DNA of 64,000 bases from Hyaloperonospora brassicae (Eukaryota > Oomycota > Peronosporomycetes > Peronosporales > Peronosporaceae), in contig CANTFL010001490.1 of NCBI GenBank assembly GCA_947650285.1, forward strand, positions 434,001 through 498,000, in the 5' to 3' direction. Positions 31,108-43,497 of this stretch are shown piece after piece (the first letter of the stretch is position 1; every line of letters begins with the position of its first letter). The position numbers were made by a program, and so were the translations under genes. Under the pieces are notes generated by a model, which was not told the DNA's origin, searched no databases, and saw only the letters and a list, made by a program, of their open reading frames with translations.

Positions 31108-34100
31108 TCGCCTCGGGCAGTCCAGGGGGCAGTCGATCTGGGGGCGCGTGCGTGGGGCCCCTACTACCAAACAAACGATCGCGCGGACGGCAGCACGAAA
31201 AACCTCGGCGACGTGGTGCGGCACGGGGGCGGAGGGGGAGGAAAAGAAAACGAGGTTTTTTCTCTTCTTGTTGTTGTGGTCCGCGCGAGTGGCTGGGGCC
31301 AAAGAGGACGTGGAGCTGCTGCCAAACGCTCGAGTCGCCAAATGAACGGGTGGGAATCCCGAGGCTCCGCTGCGTCCCCGACCCCCGGACCCCTACCCCC
31401 TCTCTCGAAACGTAGGGGGTAGCACCGGGTCCACGCGTGTCGCGTCGCGCCTCAATCTTTGCGACACGAAGAGCTGACGTACAGTATAAGATGCTGAAGA
31501 CGGAGAACAAACCGCAGAAGAGGCGGGGAAGGGGGGGGAAAAGAGCCGAAACCGACGCGTTGTGGGCGAGTTGATTTCAGCGCTTTCTCTGCAAAACACG
31601 CGCGGCGCCTCGCGTCTCCCCCCCGCACCAGCAGGTGTGGCTCTGTCTATCTGTCTACCTATCTGGCTATCTATCTATGTGTAGATGTATATATGTAGAC
31701 GTTTCTCTCTCTCTCTGTGCTGTGCTGTGCTGTGCGTGTGGTAACACTCGGAAAGTTTGGATTGCACGACGTGCTGAGGACTCGACGGGTCGACCGTAGA
31801 GCCTTTGCGCGCGACCGCCCGAGTCAGTCAGTCAGCCGCTACTGCTGAGATGCCAGCGGCTGACGTGGGCGGCAGACGTTTGAAGTAAGAACAAAACAAC
31901 GAGATCCACGGGCTATGCACGTTGCAGTGCGGTCGTCGGGCAAAAGATGCCGCGACCAAAGACGAGGCAGCGCGATCGGGCGCTCGCTACACCGCACGTC
32001 GTCGACGGCGTCAGGCGTCAATCGGCACACACTCGTGACGGTTGTCTTTGCCGGGTCTATGGAGAGGAAGGATGATGATGCTGCTGCTGATCATGCGCTG
32101 GTCGTCGTCGTGGACCGGCCGGCAAGACACAGGCTGCTCTCGGACCTCTCCCCCACCCGTCTGTTGTTACCCTCTGGGCATCTGGACACGACGGCTGGGG
32201 ATTTGGTCGAACCTTTGCGAACGACGAGGTAGGGGACGGCGGTGGTGGATCGTCCTCCCGCTGTCGCGAGCGGGTGAAAAAGGGTAGCAAGGCGGCGGTC
32301 AGACTCGACGTCCCAGTCAAGTCCCGGCCAGACGCCCCTACCAATCATGCGGTCGATAGTGCTGGCCTCAAAAAATAAGGCGCTCGCCGCATCGCAATTT
32401 GCAAGCAGACCGTACAGATCGATCGTTAGCGAGCAAGCGGTTGTGAGGGCAGTAGCACTGTAGTACCTCGTGAACACGTAGCGCTCGGTGCACAAGTACC
32501 CCCCCCCCCATACCCCATACCCCCTCTATCCGGTCGGTGCACGCTCTCTTGCCCCACTTGTGCTAACATCGATCACATATCGTTTGTCGTGCTGTTTTTT
32601 TCTATAGCGTGGCGCAATAGCATACAAATGTGTGCGGAACGAGGTCGAACGTTCAGTCACAGCCGCTCACGATGGCCGAGAGTCGCCGACCTGTGGCCAT
32701 TTTTCACGGCCAGACGTGTCGCAAGCGCTGCTGTGCTCTTTGCTTGCCGACTCTGGACAGAGCAACACAACGTGCAGCAGCAAATCATAGCACGGACGTC
32801 ATTGTATTTCGTGCATGGGGCAGCTCCCGTCCAGTCCATCCGCTTTCGGGTGTCCCAACGAGACTGACGTCGACACCAACGACGAAAAGGCGCTGGCTGA
32901 CTCTATGCAGACACAGTAAACATTCTCGCACCGCGCCAGCCGTTCCACGGACTTGTTGGCCGTCGACACACAGTCACTTCACCGCCCTACGTCGGCAGTC
33001 CTTCGAGGCGAGTGCGGACAGTCGTTCCGCTATTGACCGGAGCTTCGATCGACGCTTTTGTCGTAGCAAGTGCGTCCTCGTAGCGGCCTTCGACGCTCCG
33101 TTTGCATTGGCGTCCATGCGTCGTATAGGACCTGTATCGTCCACTTCATCTCGGCTGCTCTGCCGTGTTCATCCGCCTGCCAACCTGCTGGAAAAAAAAT
33201 GGCAGCTGGCAGTACGATTGGGATTTGTCGCGCCTCTTTCGAGCAGTTGTTCGCCCCGGCAAGCGACCGACAGGTGTCGTCGACGCGGTGGTGACCTCGC
33301 ACCGGTCGCGTCGTTGTGGTTGATCATGGTCATTGTCGCTGGCAACCGCTCGTTTCGCGACGGCGCGGCTTCCACGTCGACGTGTGCACGAACAGTGTCG
33401 GCTTTCACGCGCGCGTGAGTCACTCTGGACGATCCAGCAGCGGCGGTAGAAATAGACGCTACGCGCGGGCATCTGTCAATGGTGTATGTATCGCCATTGC
33501 TCGTGCTGAACTCTCGGTCATGTCCCAGACGAGCGGCTCCGCGAGCGATAGACGGAACCTGAATTTTCCTTGACGCCCGGGTAGAGTCACAGTGCTCATT
33601 GATGTTCTTTGCCGATCCGACAGGCCGCTCTTCCCGCTGTCGTCTCTGAGCGCCGTCACCTCTTTCGTACACGCAATTGCCGTCGCCCTTCCACTCGTCG
33701 TTCAGACGCACGACAATGGGGTTTCATGGAGGTGACGTCGACTCCGGGAACCATGTGCTCCGCTTCTGTCCAACGGATTCGGGCAACGAACTACCGAGAG
33801 CTCGGCCATGACTGCATCCGTGCAATGTTTGCCCGATCTGAAGGGTCACGGCAATGAACGCGAACGAGCCGAAGAACGGGATATCGAGTCGCACGAGCGA
33901 CTCGGAGTTTGGTCTTTCGTAGCTGCTGGTGGGGTAGAAAAGGAGGGAGCAGGAGACACGTTGGACACCTTCAACGACTAGCCATACCACCCCATGGCTC
34001 GCAGGATGACATGAATGGCCGGCTTGTAGCTGATCGGCGCAGTTGCATGCTTACTACCGTGGGCGACGAGGTGCCCAACGTATCTAACAAAGAGTGGCTT

Positions 34101-35207
34101 TCGCATACGACGCAGCTGGTTGATGCAGCGTGAAAGACATCTCCGGATCATGAGATACATTGGGTCGCTTGCCTATGGTTGGGTCCATCGAAGATGGGAC
34201 CGTATAATACGCAAAACATTCGAAGGTGCGTGCGAGCTACAGAGCAGCATACGTGAACAGCAGAGGTACTCGTAGGAAGGGACTCGAGTCTGCTACTGCT
34301 TGACGCTCTTTGCCCGTGATTGACATTGCTGACAGTTTGTGACTAGACTAGCTATCTAGGGGGGCGCCGTACATTGCGACTGCGGTGCACCAGTGCTGTT
34401 GACGTCGGCAATGTGCGCCAGCCATGATCCATGAATCACAGCGAAAGCGCTGTGCAATATCGGGTAATCTTTGCGTCAGCAGCGCCGTCATCAAAGTATC
34501 TGTCAGTGCCCTCTGGCAAAACGTACCATCCAATTGACAGTATGCTGTCGGGTTGATGCGCACGTAGTACACGTACTGACGCCATCATGTATACAGGCTG
34601 CAGATGCAGTACCTGTGGCAATGGGGTATACCCGCCCGTGCAACGTCCAGCGCGTTAACCACAGCACGTTAACTACAGCGCGTTAACGGCTACATCATCC
34701 GATGCTATCCTGTGAGAACTACCCGTTACGCCCGGTCCCGTTTCGGTTTTGCCGTGAAGCACGTGTTGTTTGCGCACTGGCTGGTGTGTATACATCTAGT
34801 TGCTGCTTCCTCGGCTAAGCTCGACCGCATTGCATGTACGATCGGCTGAAGCTCTGTTGCGTCTCATGGTCGTGGCCAGCAGTTCGTCCAAGTAACTGCC
34901 ACAGTAATGCGTCACCAACTGATCATACGGTAGAACATGCACCATACATACACACAGCACGAGTCCGGACTGACAACTGCAACGCATGACGGCGCCATTG
35001 AAACGAGCGACTTGACGTGTCGACGCTGTCGCATCTGATTCCACGCTCGACGCACAACCGCAACGACTGTCACTCATTTGAAACGTCGCCGCATTCAGGC
35101 GGTCCTTCTTTTCTCTCTCTCTCTATTTCTGCCTCTCTGTCTCTCTCCTTTATCCTGTATATACCGCTTACGCCTCTCGTGTCGGCCCACCGCGCTTTCA
35201 GGTGATC
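31108..35207. other. 4.1-kb interval without a supported gene
   Basis: The region starts with the GC-rich 5' flank of the kinase (G and C homopolymers at 31510-31540 and 32500-32520) and TCTA/TGTA repeats at 31645-31700. Many overlapping frames occur on both strands. Isolated protein-like stretches lie at 32815-32900 (+, starting MGQLPSSPSAFGCPNETDVD), 34348-34570 (-) and 34796-35000 (-), but they do not join into a model I can defend. It may hold a decayed gene, or a real gene with unusual introns. Confidence 0.5.
35103..35155 (+). promoter_or_regulatory. Pyrimidine tract upstream of the CCDC174-like gene
   Basis: A CT-rich run ending about 50 bp before the start codon. A TTTCAG directly before GTGATCATG also makes a leader intron possible, so the tract may be a promoter element or an intron 3' end. 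Confidence 0.4.
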
Positions 35208-36254
35208 ATGTCGCTCGGGTTCCTGACCGAGTCAGCGCTCGTGCCGTCCAAAGCAAAGGCGATCAAAGTCGACGCCAAGTCGCTCGTGGACCTCAAGGCA
35301 GTGGTGTTCCAGAAGGAGCAGGAGCGGAAGCGCCGCTTGCACGAGGCGGCCACAGCAGCAGCAACAACTACCGACAACGACAGCAGAGACGGCCGTAACA
35401 ACGAGACGGGTTACGCAGCTCTTCGGCGTGGGAAATATTCGCACTTACGCGGGAACAACAAGCGTTGGAAGCCGTGCAAAGAGGACCAAGTGGGCAGGAA
35501 GTCGCAGAACGCGGGGGTCGAGGCCCGCAGTCGGCGGGACGAAGAGGTGAGGGCGCGCGACGCGACTCCTGACGAAGACGACGATGCCGCGTGGTGCAAA
35601 CTGTCGGCCGAGAGGCTGCGCGAGAAGGCGAAACTGTACGAGGAGATGATGCGCGGAGGACGTCGAGAGGATGAGCGGACAGCAGAGTGTCTCGTGGACT
35701 TTGAGGCGAAACAGGCGATGGCGGCCATGACGCGGACGACGGAAGCAACGACAGGGGTGGTGGAGATCACGGACGCGTTTGGACGCACGAGGAGTGTAGC
35801 GCTTGACAGCGACGAGTACGCAGCGTTTCAGGAGACCCAGCAGCAGCAGCAGCAGCAGGAGGATGAAAGAGAGGGACGTGGGGAGAGTGAGCTCGTCAAG
35901 GGCAAGCGGTGTGATGACGGAGAAGGCAGGAGCGAAGACGGTAGTCGAGTGGATGGTGGCAGTTTTGTCGTTTCGCAATGGGAAAAGCGTCTGAATCGCT
36001 CGGAGAAGGACCATCTGATGGAGGTGCATGAGCGCGCGACGTCAGCGCGGTTGTTGGCGCGTACTGCTTTGTCAGGAAGTGCACGACAAGACAGGAAGAC
36101 GAGAAAGCAATTGCGCTTGGAGCGTCTTCGCAAACAGCGAGTGGAGGCAGCAACGTCGGGTGAAAAGGGTACTGCAGAACTGAACGATGAGGTCGATCGT
36201 GCAGCGTCCGAGAGAGCCAGCGACTTTTTGAACCAGCTCTCGTCGTTCATGTAG
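35208..36254 (+). CDS. CCDC174-like coiled-coil protein
   Basis: Single exon, 348 residues. CCDC174 is a nuclear protein linked to RNA processing in animals; transfer of that role is inference. Matching features are VDLKAVVFQKEQERKRR near the start, LREKAKLYEEMMRG (family LxEKAKLYExM) near 140, LVDFEAK, and ITDAFGRTRSVALDSDEY (family DxxGRxR). Then come an acidic low-complexity linker and a Lys/Arg-rich C-terminal coiled coil (RKTRKQLRLERLRKQR). ATG 35208 is preferred over the in-frame GTG six bases upstream. It is shorter than the human protein because the C-terminal third is missing or diverged. Confidence 0.75.
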   Translation: MSLGFLTESALVPSKAKAIKVDAKSLVDLKAVVFQKEQERKRRLHEAATAAATTTDNDSRDGRNNETGYAALRRGKYSHLRGNNKRWKPCKEDQVGRKSQNAGVEARSRRDEEVRARDATPDEDDDAAWCKLSAERLREKAKLYEEMMRGGRREDERTAECLVDFEAKQAMAAMTRTTEATTGVVEITDAFGRTRSVALDSDEYAAFQETQQQQQQQEDEREGRGESELVKGKRCDDGEGRSEDGSRVDGGSFVVSQWEKRLNRSEKDHLMEVHERATSARLLARTALSGSARQDRKTRKQLRLERLRKQRVEAATSGEKGTAELNDEVDRAASERASDFLNQLSSFM

Positions 36255-37085
36255 CGGTCAATACACGGCGTTGGCTCGGAGTGTACTGTTCCACTTGCGG
36301 TCAGAAGCTCACCACGATTCGACACACGTGATCTGGATGGCAGCGCTGCTGTTGCCGGTGACAACTGGCTCAATATCGTTGACAGGGTGCGGTTGGCTAC
36401 GAACGTACGTATCAGCGCTGCAATGTGGCACACAAGATACCTGTAATCTAGACGGGTCAGCTTCGCAAAGCATTGGCAACGTCGACACTGCCATCGTATC
36501 GTTGCTACAAGAAATCCTGATGCAGTGTTTGTTGCTTCACGTGCTGGTGGAAGGTGGTCAGAGCATGTCGGTCATTGGCAGGAGCTGTACTTTGGATTGC
36601 CTACTTGCAAGTAATACTGGATTTGTGGAGGTCACACTACTTTGTTGTTTTTACCATAGTGCGTCCGAGTAGCTCCCATCAATCCTGGCATATTTTGGAG
36701 CTGCACGTACCCATGTTGGCATCCCGCTGACTTGTTCATGCGATGAGAACTTACCAATGATATACGCATGTCCTAAGTAGCATGCGGACAGGGGGGGAAA
36801 TAAGTTTCATTACACTGTTATCCATCAAAAAGCCTTGCTACCGTACTTCGTTTGTCAAAGGTAGAGAGGTAAATCAGGAGTGATACTCAGAAAGTAGCCC
36901 AAAGGAAAAAGTGAGAGTAAAAAAAGAGTGAGTAGCTATAGAATCAGAGGAAGGGCAACCAAGGAAGGGGCGAAAAGAAGCACGACAACCCAACGAGCGG
37001 GAACGGTGAATGGAGGTGAAGAGTGCCCGGGGTTATGGGAAGACAACCCGGAAAGGCAGACCAACTTCAGTGCCGTTGCACCACG
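36255..37085. other. Intergenic flank left of the Gypsy element
   Basis: About 830 bp. A frame at 36271-36672 (+) shows no domain. The last 300 bp are purine-rich. It does not resemble the LINE sequence on the far side of the element. Confidence 0.5.
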
Positions 37086-37476
37086 TGTAACGGGGCAGCC
37101 CGTTACATGGAATTGTCACTTTAAGGAAAGTGACAATAAAGAATATGAAGTTGGATATTCTTTAAACAATATCACCAAAGTGGTGATATTGAAGGGTCGA
37201 CCAAAGAGTCTGTTCATTGGTTGATATCTTGATGATATCAACCCACCAATTGCCGCAAGACGCGCGCAATGAGTGGTGACGAGACGTCACCATACACTCA
37301 GTTATATTAGTATAATTAAGTTAAGTCAAACAGAGAGATAGTAGTTAAAAGACTTAATTATATTAATATAACAGTTCTGCTTTTACCCTACCTACGCTTC
37401 CTCGCTTGCCACGTGTACGTCTGTCGGGGCACCGAAACCCTTGCGTTAAGTTCACGCAAGGGTGTGCCCCGTTACA
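37086..37476 (+). repeat. 5' LTR of the Gypsy element
   Basis: 391 bp, TGTAAC...GTTACA. It differs from the 3' LTR at about five sites (near 37092, 37110, 37207 and 37307-37308). It holds at least seven perfect hairpins, including one that forms its very 5' end. Confidence 0.97.
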
Positions 37477-37478
37477 CC

Positions 37479-37496
37479 TGGTAGCACTTTGTAGTC
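37479..37496 (+). other. Putative primer-binding site
   Basis: TGGTAGCACTTTGTAGTC starts two bases after the 5' LTR. Its complement would end in CTACCA, as a tRNA 3' end does. The tRNA species is not identified. Confidence 0.6.
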
Positions 37497-37520
37497 CTTC
37501 CAAGGACCACAACATCCAAC

Positions 37521-38605
37521 ATGAACATGTTGGATGAAGAAGAAACCTTTCACGCCACGCGTAAAGGGTTTACCCATTTGAGTGAAATCGAATGGGGTGC
37601 GGTAGAACGAATGAGTTCTACCGTAGGCGAACTCGTCGCTAGCGCCATGTTGGAGTCTCTAGACAGAGACCAACAACATGCCGCTATCGCCAAGTTCATT
37701 CAAAATGAACTTGCCATCGAGAGGGAGAAAGTAGCCTTGCTTCACCAGCAAGTCTCTCAACAGGCCGAGCAGTTGAGAGAACTCGGTGCTCAACAGACGG
37801 AGCTGTTGAGACGGCAGCAATTCCATGCTGCTGTGGGCGGGACGGCGCATGCGCGTCGTCCCGAGGTCATGAAGGTTGACATCTCCAAGTACAGTGGAGT
37901 CCCGGAAGACTCCCTGTTACTGTGGTTTGTCGAACTCGACAGAGCTTTAAGGGCTCGTCGCGTCGAGGATGAGCAAATAAAACTCACATTTGCTCAGACC
38001 CACTTGGCAGGGCGTGCCAAAACTTGGTCCCTGGGACTCGAGAGTAGCGACTTAAATGTGTTTAGGTCGCTAGATGACTTCAAGTTCCGGCTCAGACAAA
38101 CGTTTGAGCCGCCACGGGCTGAGTTCAGGGCTCGTTGAGAGCTCCTGAAACTCAAGCAGGGTAAGCGTGATGTGCACGCTTACGCACAACATATACGACT
38201 CCTTGCGAGTAGTGTAACTGCTAACCCAGTACATGAACACACGTTGAATACGGTGTTCATGCAAGGGCTCGCAGAGGGGCCCGTCAGGAGCCACCTGCTC
38301 CGCCTTGAGCTGAATACTCTTATCGTCCACCGAGACGACAAGAGATCGGAGGTCCAGAACCAATGGACCTCTGATATGTTGAGAGCGAGAGACCTCGCTC
38401 TTCGAACAACAAGCGATTGCAGAAGTGCAATCGCTGTCAGAAGTTAGGGCACTACGCATACGAGTGTAGTGCTCCACGCCCAGTACCAAACAGTACTGAG
38501 CGAAATGGACGACCATTTGCCAGAAAGGGCAATGGGCGTGGGTCCAGCGCTGTTGCGAAGCCGCAACAGCGAGACGGACCATCAAAAAATGGTCGGGGTC
38601 AGTAG
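37521..38605 (+). pseudogene. Gypsy gag (capsid and zinc knuckle), broken
   Basis: The first segment, 37521-38138, has a helical N-terminus and the retrotransposon-gag core (VDISKYSGVPEDSLLLWFVE). A TGA at 38136-38138 interrupts it, and the same frame then continues (ELLKLKQGKRDVHAYAQH). A frameshift near 38412-38435, inside a perfect 10-bp hairpin, moves the CCHC knuckle (CNRCQKLGHYAYEC) to another frame. The frame ends at 38605. The start ATG overlaps a perfect 11-bp hairpin arm. Confidence 0.9.
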
Positions 38606-41473
38606 GGGCGGAGCGCCCTACTGATCCAGCAACCTCAAGAGAATTTGCAAATCTCTTGACGAAAGTTGCTCCAAATACACAATCATTGTGTGTCTCTGCA
38701 CCTGGTGATGACGTTTCGCTCATCACCTTGAAGTTGAAAGCGACAAATGATTTGTCGCTTCGTGCCCTAGTAGACTGTGGGGCGTCGAACAACTTTGTTC
38801 GTCGCCAGTCACTAGAGGGTCGTAGGCTTAAGTTTGTTGAGCGCGACATTCCCCTCACGAGGATGACGGTGCGCCTTGCAACAGGCGCATCGATAACCGT
38901 TGAGAAACGTGTAGTAGGAATCCACTACACGTTAGAGGGCGAAAAGTACGATGATGACTTCATCGTACTGGATTGGATGACAAATTTGATGTCATCCTGG
39001 GATTACCTTGGCTCACAAAGTACGAGCCAAGGGTGAGATGGCAGCATCGATCCGTGAAGATGCCTGCCGCTTGTTCATCAGATGGCCATCTGATGAACAT
39101 CTTGGAGCGTCCACAAGCGTGTGGATGTTCTGCGAGTGAGTGCGATGGCCTCACTTGCGGTACGGTCGTTAGCACGACTGCACAAGATCACAGTGTAGTT
39201 GATCACTACACTGTGGAGCAAGCTCTCGGCGGCTGTACAGAGGTACATGCTGCGCCGAAGGTCCACCACTCGAATAAGTCGAGTGGACCGGGACATGGAT
39301 GCATGCCTAGCGGGCAGCATCTTAGACAGAAGAAACCTGTTGCCCCCAAGGGGCAACATGGAAATCCTAGGTCGACTGGAGAGTCGACCGTAGAGGATCG
39401 GTGCCTGACTGTGGTTGCACAGCCACAGTCGGAAGACGTCGAGGGAATAAGTCCCCACGTACTTGAGGAAGGAATTCCTCAAGAGTCACTTGCTGAGGGA
39501 TCAGGCCTTCAGGAACCTGTGGAACGAAGTTCTCAAGAAGAAAATGAGACGTTGAACGTCTTGGTTAATGACGGATCAATCGTAGGCACTTATACGCTTG
39601 ATCTGATTGTGCCTTCGAAGTTAACTTCGGAGATAACTCAATTGCCAACGCTAGAACCGAAACGGTTCTTGAGTGATCTGCGCAGTGGCAAAGTCAAGCA
39701 GATCTGCATACTCGTTGCAGAGGATGTGTATGTGACCGACATTCGGTCGGCAACAGTATTTGCCGAGAACGAACGGGTTCTCAGCAGCTCATCGATGGAC
39801 GAAAGTGTCCTCGAGGAGAAGACTCGGATTGAGCGATACACGTCTCAATCCTGGGAGTCACTTCAGGCAAATCCTTTGTATAAGGATTTGATCGAATTTA
39901 AGGATGTATTCCCTGAATCCGTACCTTGCGAGTTGCCTAAGGACAAAGGCACTCGACACGAGATCGAGCTCAAACCGGGCTCGAAGTACTGTGTCATGAA
40001 GCAGTGGACACTGCCTCGTGAACAAGTACTAGCGATCGACAAGTTCTTTGCCGATCGCTTAGTAGCGGGCTATGTGAGGGAATCAACATCCCCTCACATA
40101 TCTCCGACCTTCTGTGTGCGAAAGGCCACAGGAGGGTGGCGGATAGTGCACGCATTCAACAAGTTGAATGCTGCAACGGTACCGGCTCAGACGCCGATAC
40201 CGAGGAAGGACGTCATAATAGATGGTATGTCAAAGAGTACCATCTTTTCTTCCATGAATCTGATGGATGGATTCTATCAGATCCTCATGCGTGAGCGGGA
40301 CATCCCGTTCACGGCAGTGAGTACCCCCAGCGGGATGCTGTGGGAGTGTCTAGTGATGCCACAGGAGCTGAGTAATGCCCCTGCAACATTCAACAGATGT
40401 GTCACAAATCTGTTGAGACCGGTGCGAGACTTCGCACCGAGTTACTTCGACGATGTGTTTGTCCATAGACGGGCTATGGACGGAAAGACGGACGTTGAAG
40501 TTCACAGAACTCACGTTCGTCAGGTTCTTCAACTTATGCGCAAGTATAAGTTGTACGCCAACCCTAAGAAGTGTATATTCGCGGCTAGCGAAATACCACT
40601 TCTTGGGTGCATCGTGGGTAAACACGGCGTACGCCCTGATCCCGAAAAGATCAAGGCGATCACCGACTGGCCAGTGCCAGTCGATGTCAAGGGACTAAGG
40701 AAGTTCCTTGGCCTAGCGGCGTACTTGCACAAGTACTCGCGCAACTACGCCGAGATGACGGTACATCTTTCTTGCTTGCGCAAGAAAAATGTCAAGTGGT
40801 CATGGAACGCTGAGTGCCAGCGTTCCTTTGAAGGTATCAAGCAAAGCTTGATGAAATCGCCGATCTTGGCGATTGCAGATCAGGACAGACCATTTCATGT
40901 GGTCTGTGACGCCAGCGATTTTGCAATCGGCTGTGCGTTAATGCACTTCGACGCAGATGGCGCGGAGCGCGTCATCTGTTATCAGTCGCGTCAGCTGCAA
41001 GCAGCTGAGCGTAATTACCCAGTGCATGACAAGGAACTCCTTGCCATGAAATACGCACTAGCTAAGTTCCGGGTCTATCTCCTCGTAGATAGACCGTTCA
41101 TCGTGTATACCGACCATGCGTCAATACGCACGGCCGTAAAAATCCCGCACCTCTCGCAAAGGATGGTGAGGTGGCTGTCTTTCTTCGGGGAGTAAACTTC
41201 TCCGTGGAGTATAAACCAGCACGATTAAACGTCGTCGCTGATGCGCTCTCGCGCCAGCCCGATTTCGAGCCGAACGCACAATTCAACAGTGATGATAAGC
41301 CCACTGTTGCGAAACTGACAGCCAGTGTCCCGTCGTCAAGTTTACTTGACGACGTACTAAAGGCATACGCAGAAGATAAGGATCTTCTGCGATTAATGGA
41401 TCATCTGTTGAATCCATCCAGTAAATCACTGAAGAATTTACCGGCTTTGTACCGATCCGATGAGGATCGGTAA
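38606..41473 (+). pseudogene. Gypsy pol part 1: protease, reverse transcriptase, RNase H, broken
   Basis: The protease active-site segment is LVDCGASNNFVRR, a DCG version of the DSG/DTG motif. A one-base frameshift near 38965-38972, beside an 8-bp hairpin, separates it from the long frame 38973-41195. The reverse transcriptase is complete in length. Motif A reads FSSMNLMDGFYQI: the catalytic Asp of the usual LDL is Asn (codon 40257-40259, GAT to AAT type). The YFDD box at 40442-40453 is intact. RNase H (VVCDASDFAIG, NYPVHDKELLAMKYAL, VYTDHASIRT) follows. A frameshift at about 41190 and a TAA at 41471-41473 break the connection to integrase. Confidence 0.93.
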
Positions 41474-43497
41474 ACAACGCGTAACGGAATTGATTATTAT
41501 ACAGCCGCTAGTGGCGACACGCCTCGTGTCGTCGCACCCGCTCATCGTGATATGCGATTATGCATCATGTATGAGTGTCACGATGCCCCAACAGGTGCCA
41601 ATCGTGGGAGAGAAAAGACTTACCTCACAGTAAGTCGTGACTTTTACTGGCCCCGCCAGTATCAGTTTGTACGCAAGTACATACGTTCTTGCGAGGTTTG
41701 CCAACGAGGTAAGCCTAGTCCTTCATCCCGTGCACCATTACAGCCTCTACCGGTACCGGCAGAGTGCTGGCAGTCCGTTTCAATGGACTTCGTCTTCGGT
41801 TTTCCCGAAGACGCTCACAAGAATAATGGCATTCTTGTGTTCGTTGACCGGTTCAGCAAGATGGTGCATCTTGCTGAAGTGCCCGAGTCCATCACGGCAC
41901 CCGGCTGTGCTCGTATCTTTCTTGACACGGTCTTTAGACTCCACGGGTTACCCCGTGAACTCGTATCCGACCGTGACCCTCGGTTCACGGCGGCATTCTG
42001 GCAAACCGTGTTCCGTACTCTCGGAACACGATTGAAGATGTCCACTTCTGACCATCCAGAAACAGATGGTCAGACGGAACGCGCGAACCGTGTCCTCGAA
42101 GAGATCCTTCGAGGATATGTCCACTCGTTTTCGAGTTGGAGCGAATTTCTACCCATGGTGGAATTCGCCATCAATAATTCGGTGCATGCTTCAACACAGC
42201 ACACACCGTTTTACGTGAATGGCCTACGCCATCCACGTGTGCTTACCCTTATAGAGTGTGACTCTTGGATAAGGGGGGAGGGACTCGCTCGAGCAAAAAC
42301 CGTTTTGGCTCTTGCTCATCACGTGTCGACGCTAACGTCGTCACGTATGATGCCGATGTCGATCAGGTCGACATCGATGAAGAAGATCGCCTCAATAATA
42401 GCGATGACGCTATTATTGACTCGGATGATGATGACGATGCTGGTGTATTCAGCATCGTCAACGATTATGTCAGCGAGGAAGAAGACAACCTCGCTGAAGA
42501 AGAGAGCAATCTCTTAGCAGTGCGCACGAAGCGCACTACCAGACAAAACAAAGAGTCAGCAGAGAACTTCCTGCTGACTCGAGAAGCGGTAGTACGTTTC
42601 GTTCAGGACTCCATCGCAAATGCTGTGGACCGTCAGAAACGGAACGCAGACAAGAATGGAAGAGCAAATGTTCTTTCATTTAAGGTTAATGACCTAGTAC
42701 TACTGTCTAAGGTAAACTTACCTGGACATGCAGTCACTAGTGTCGGCAGTAGTAAACTACTGCCGAAATACATTGGGCCATTTCGAGTGTTGCATCGCAA
42801 GGGCAATGCATAAACACTCGAATTGCCACGTAGGATGCGCACGCATCCTACGTTTTACGTGGGGAGGCTTAGGTCGTACTGTCAGTACGAGCCTTCTTCT
42901 TCCGATGAAGATAGCCCCCACGTTCAAGAACATCCATCAAGTTCTTGCGTTCGCGCTCCAGACGATCCGTCTGGTCGCGCAGATATGATACCTCGGAACT
43001 CAACCGAGATATCTCCCCGCGAGCTGTCGCCAGCTCGCCGAAAAGGGAGCGGACATCGCGCTCGACCTGAAGCTGCGCTGTGGCATCATCGGCGCGATCT
43101 CTCGCCCGATCAGCCTCGTGATCCTTGCGGTTCTTCCGCACGGTATCGGTCAAAGCGTAGCGCCGGTCGCGCTCGTGCTTCAAGTCATCGCGCAATTCAT
43201 CGATTTCGCGATCCATCTCGTAAGGGTCGAGATGGTGAACCGAATCATCTGGAGGAGGTCTTTCCTCCTCCACCACATCCTTTGGTGGATGCTCACGGTG
43301 ATCAACGCTTTCTAGTGGAGCGTATCTTGAATCACCGTGACGATTCAGGAACAAGGACGAGCTACCTCGTCCAGTGGCGGGGGTATCCACCCTCTTGGAA
43401 CAGCTGGGAGCCCCGCTCTCAGCTGTTGATGGATGTTGAAGGTCTCGTCCGCCAGTATGAAGAGACCCATCCGATGAGTCCTGTGGCCCATCGGTAA
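41474..43497 (+). pseudogene. Gypsy pol part 2: integrase with C-terminal chromodomain, broken
   Basis: The zinc-binding region retains HD...CEVCQRGK, but the second His of the HHCC set is Asn (GANRG where GHRG is usual). The catalytic triad is present: Asp in MDFVFG, Asp in SDRDPRF, Glu in TERANRVLEE. Frameshifts occur near 42260-42280 and near 42812, the second inside the arm of a 10-bp hairpin. The GPY-type segment (LPKYIGPFRVL, then HPTFYVGRL) is followed by a Ser/Arg/Pro-rich linker. A chromodomain at about 43308-43475 follows ([27 protein letters not shown]). Chromodomains direct integration to heterochromatin in this clade. Stop TAA at 43495-43497. Confidence 0.92.

Noticed and set aside
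30262..31422. A 386-residue plus-strand frame opposite the kinase gene.
   Set aside because: It is a shadow of a GC-rich coding strand, Ala/Arg-rich with no domain, while the minus strand encodes an unmistakable kinase.
32630..33418. A 262-residue plus-strand frame in the 31-35 kb gap.
   Set aside because: Ser/Arg/Thr-rich, no domain, with competing frames of equal quality on both strands.
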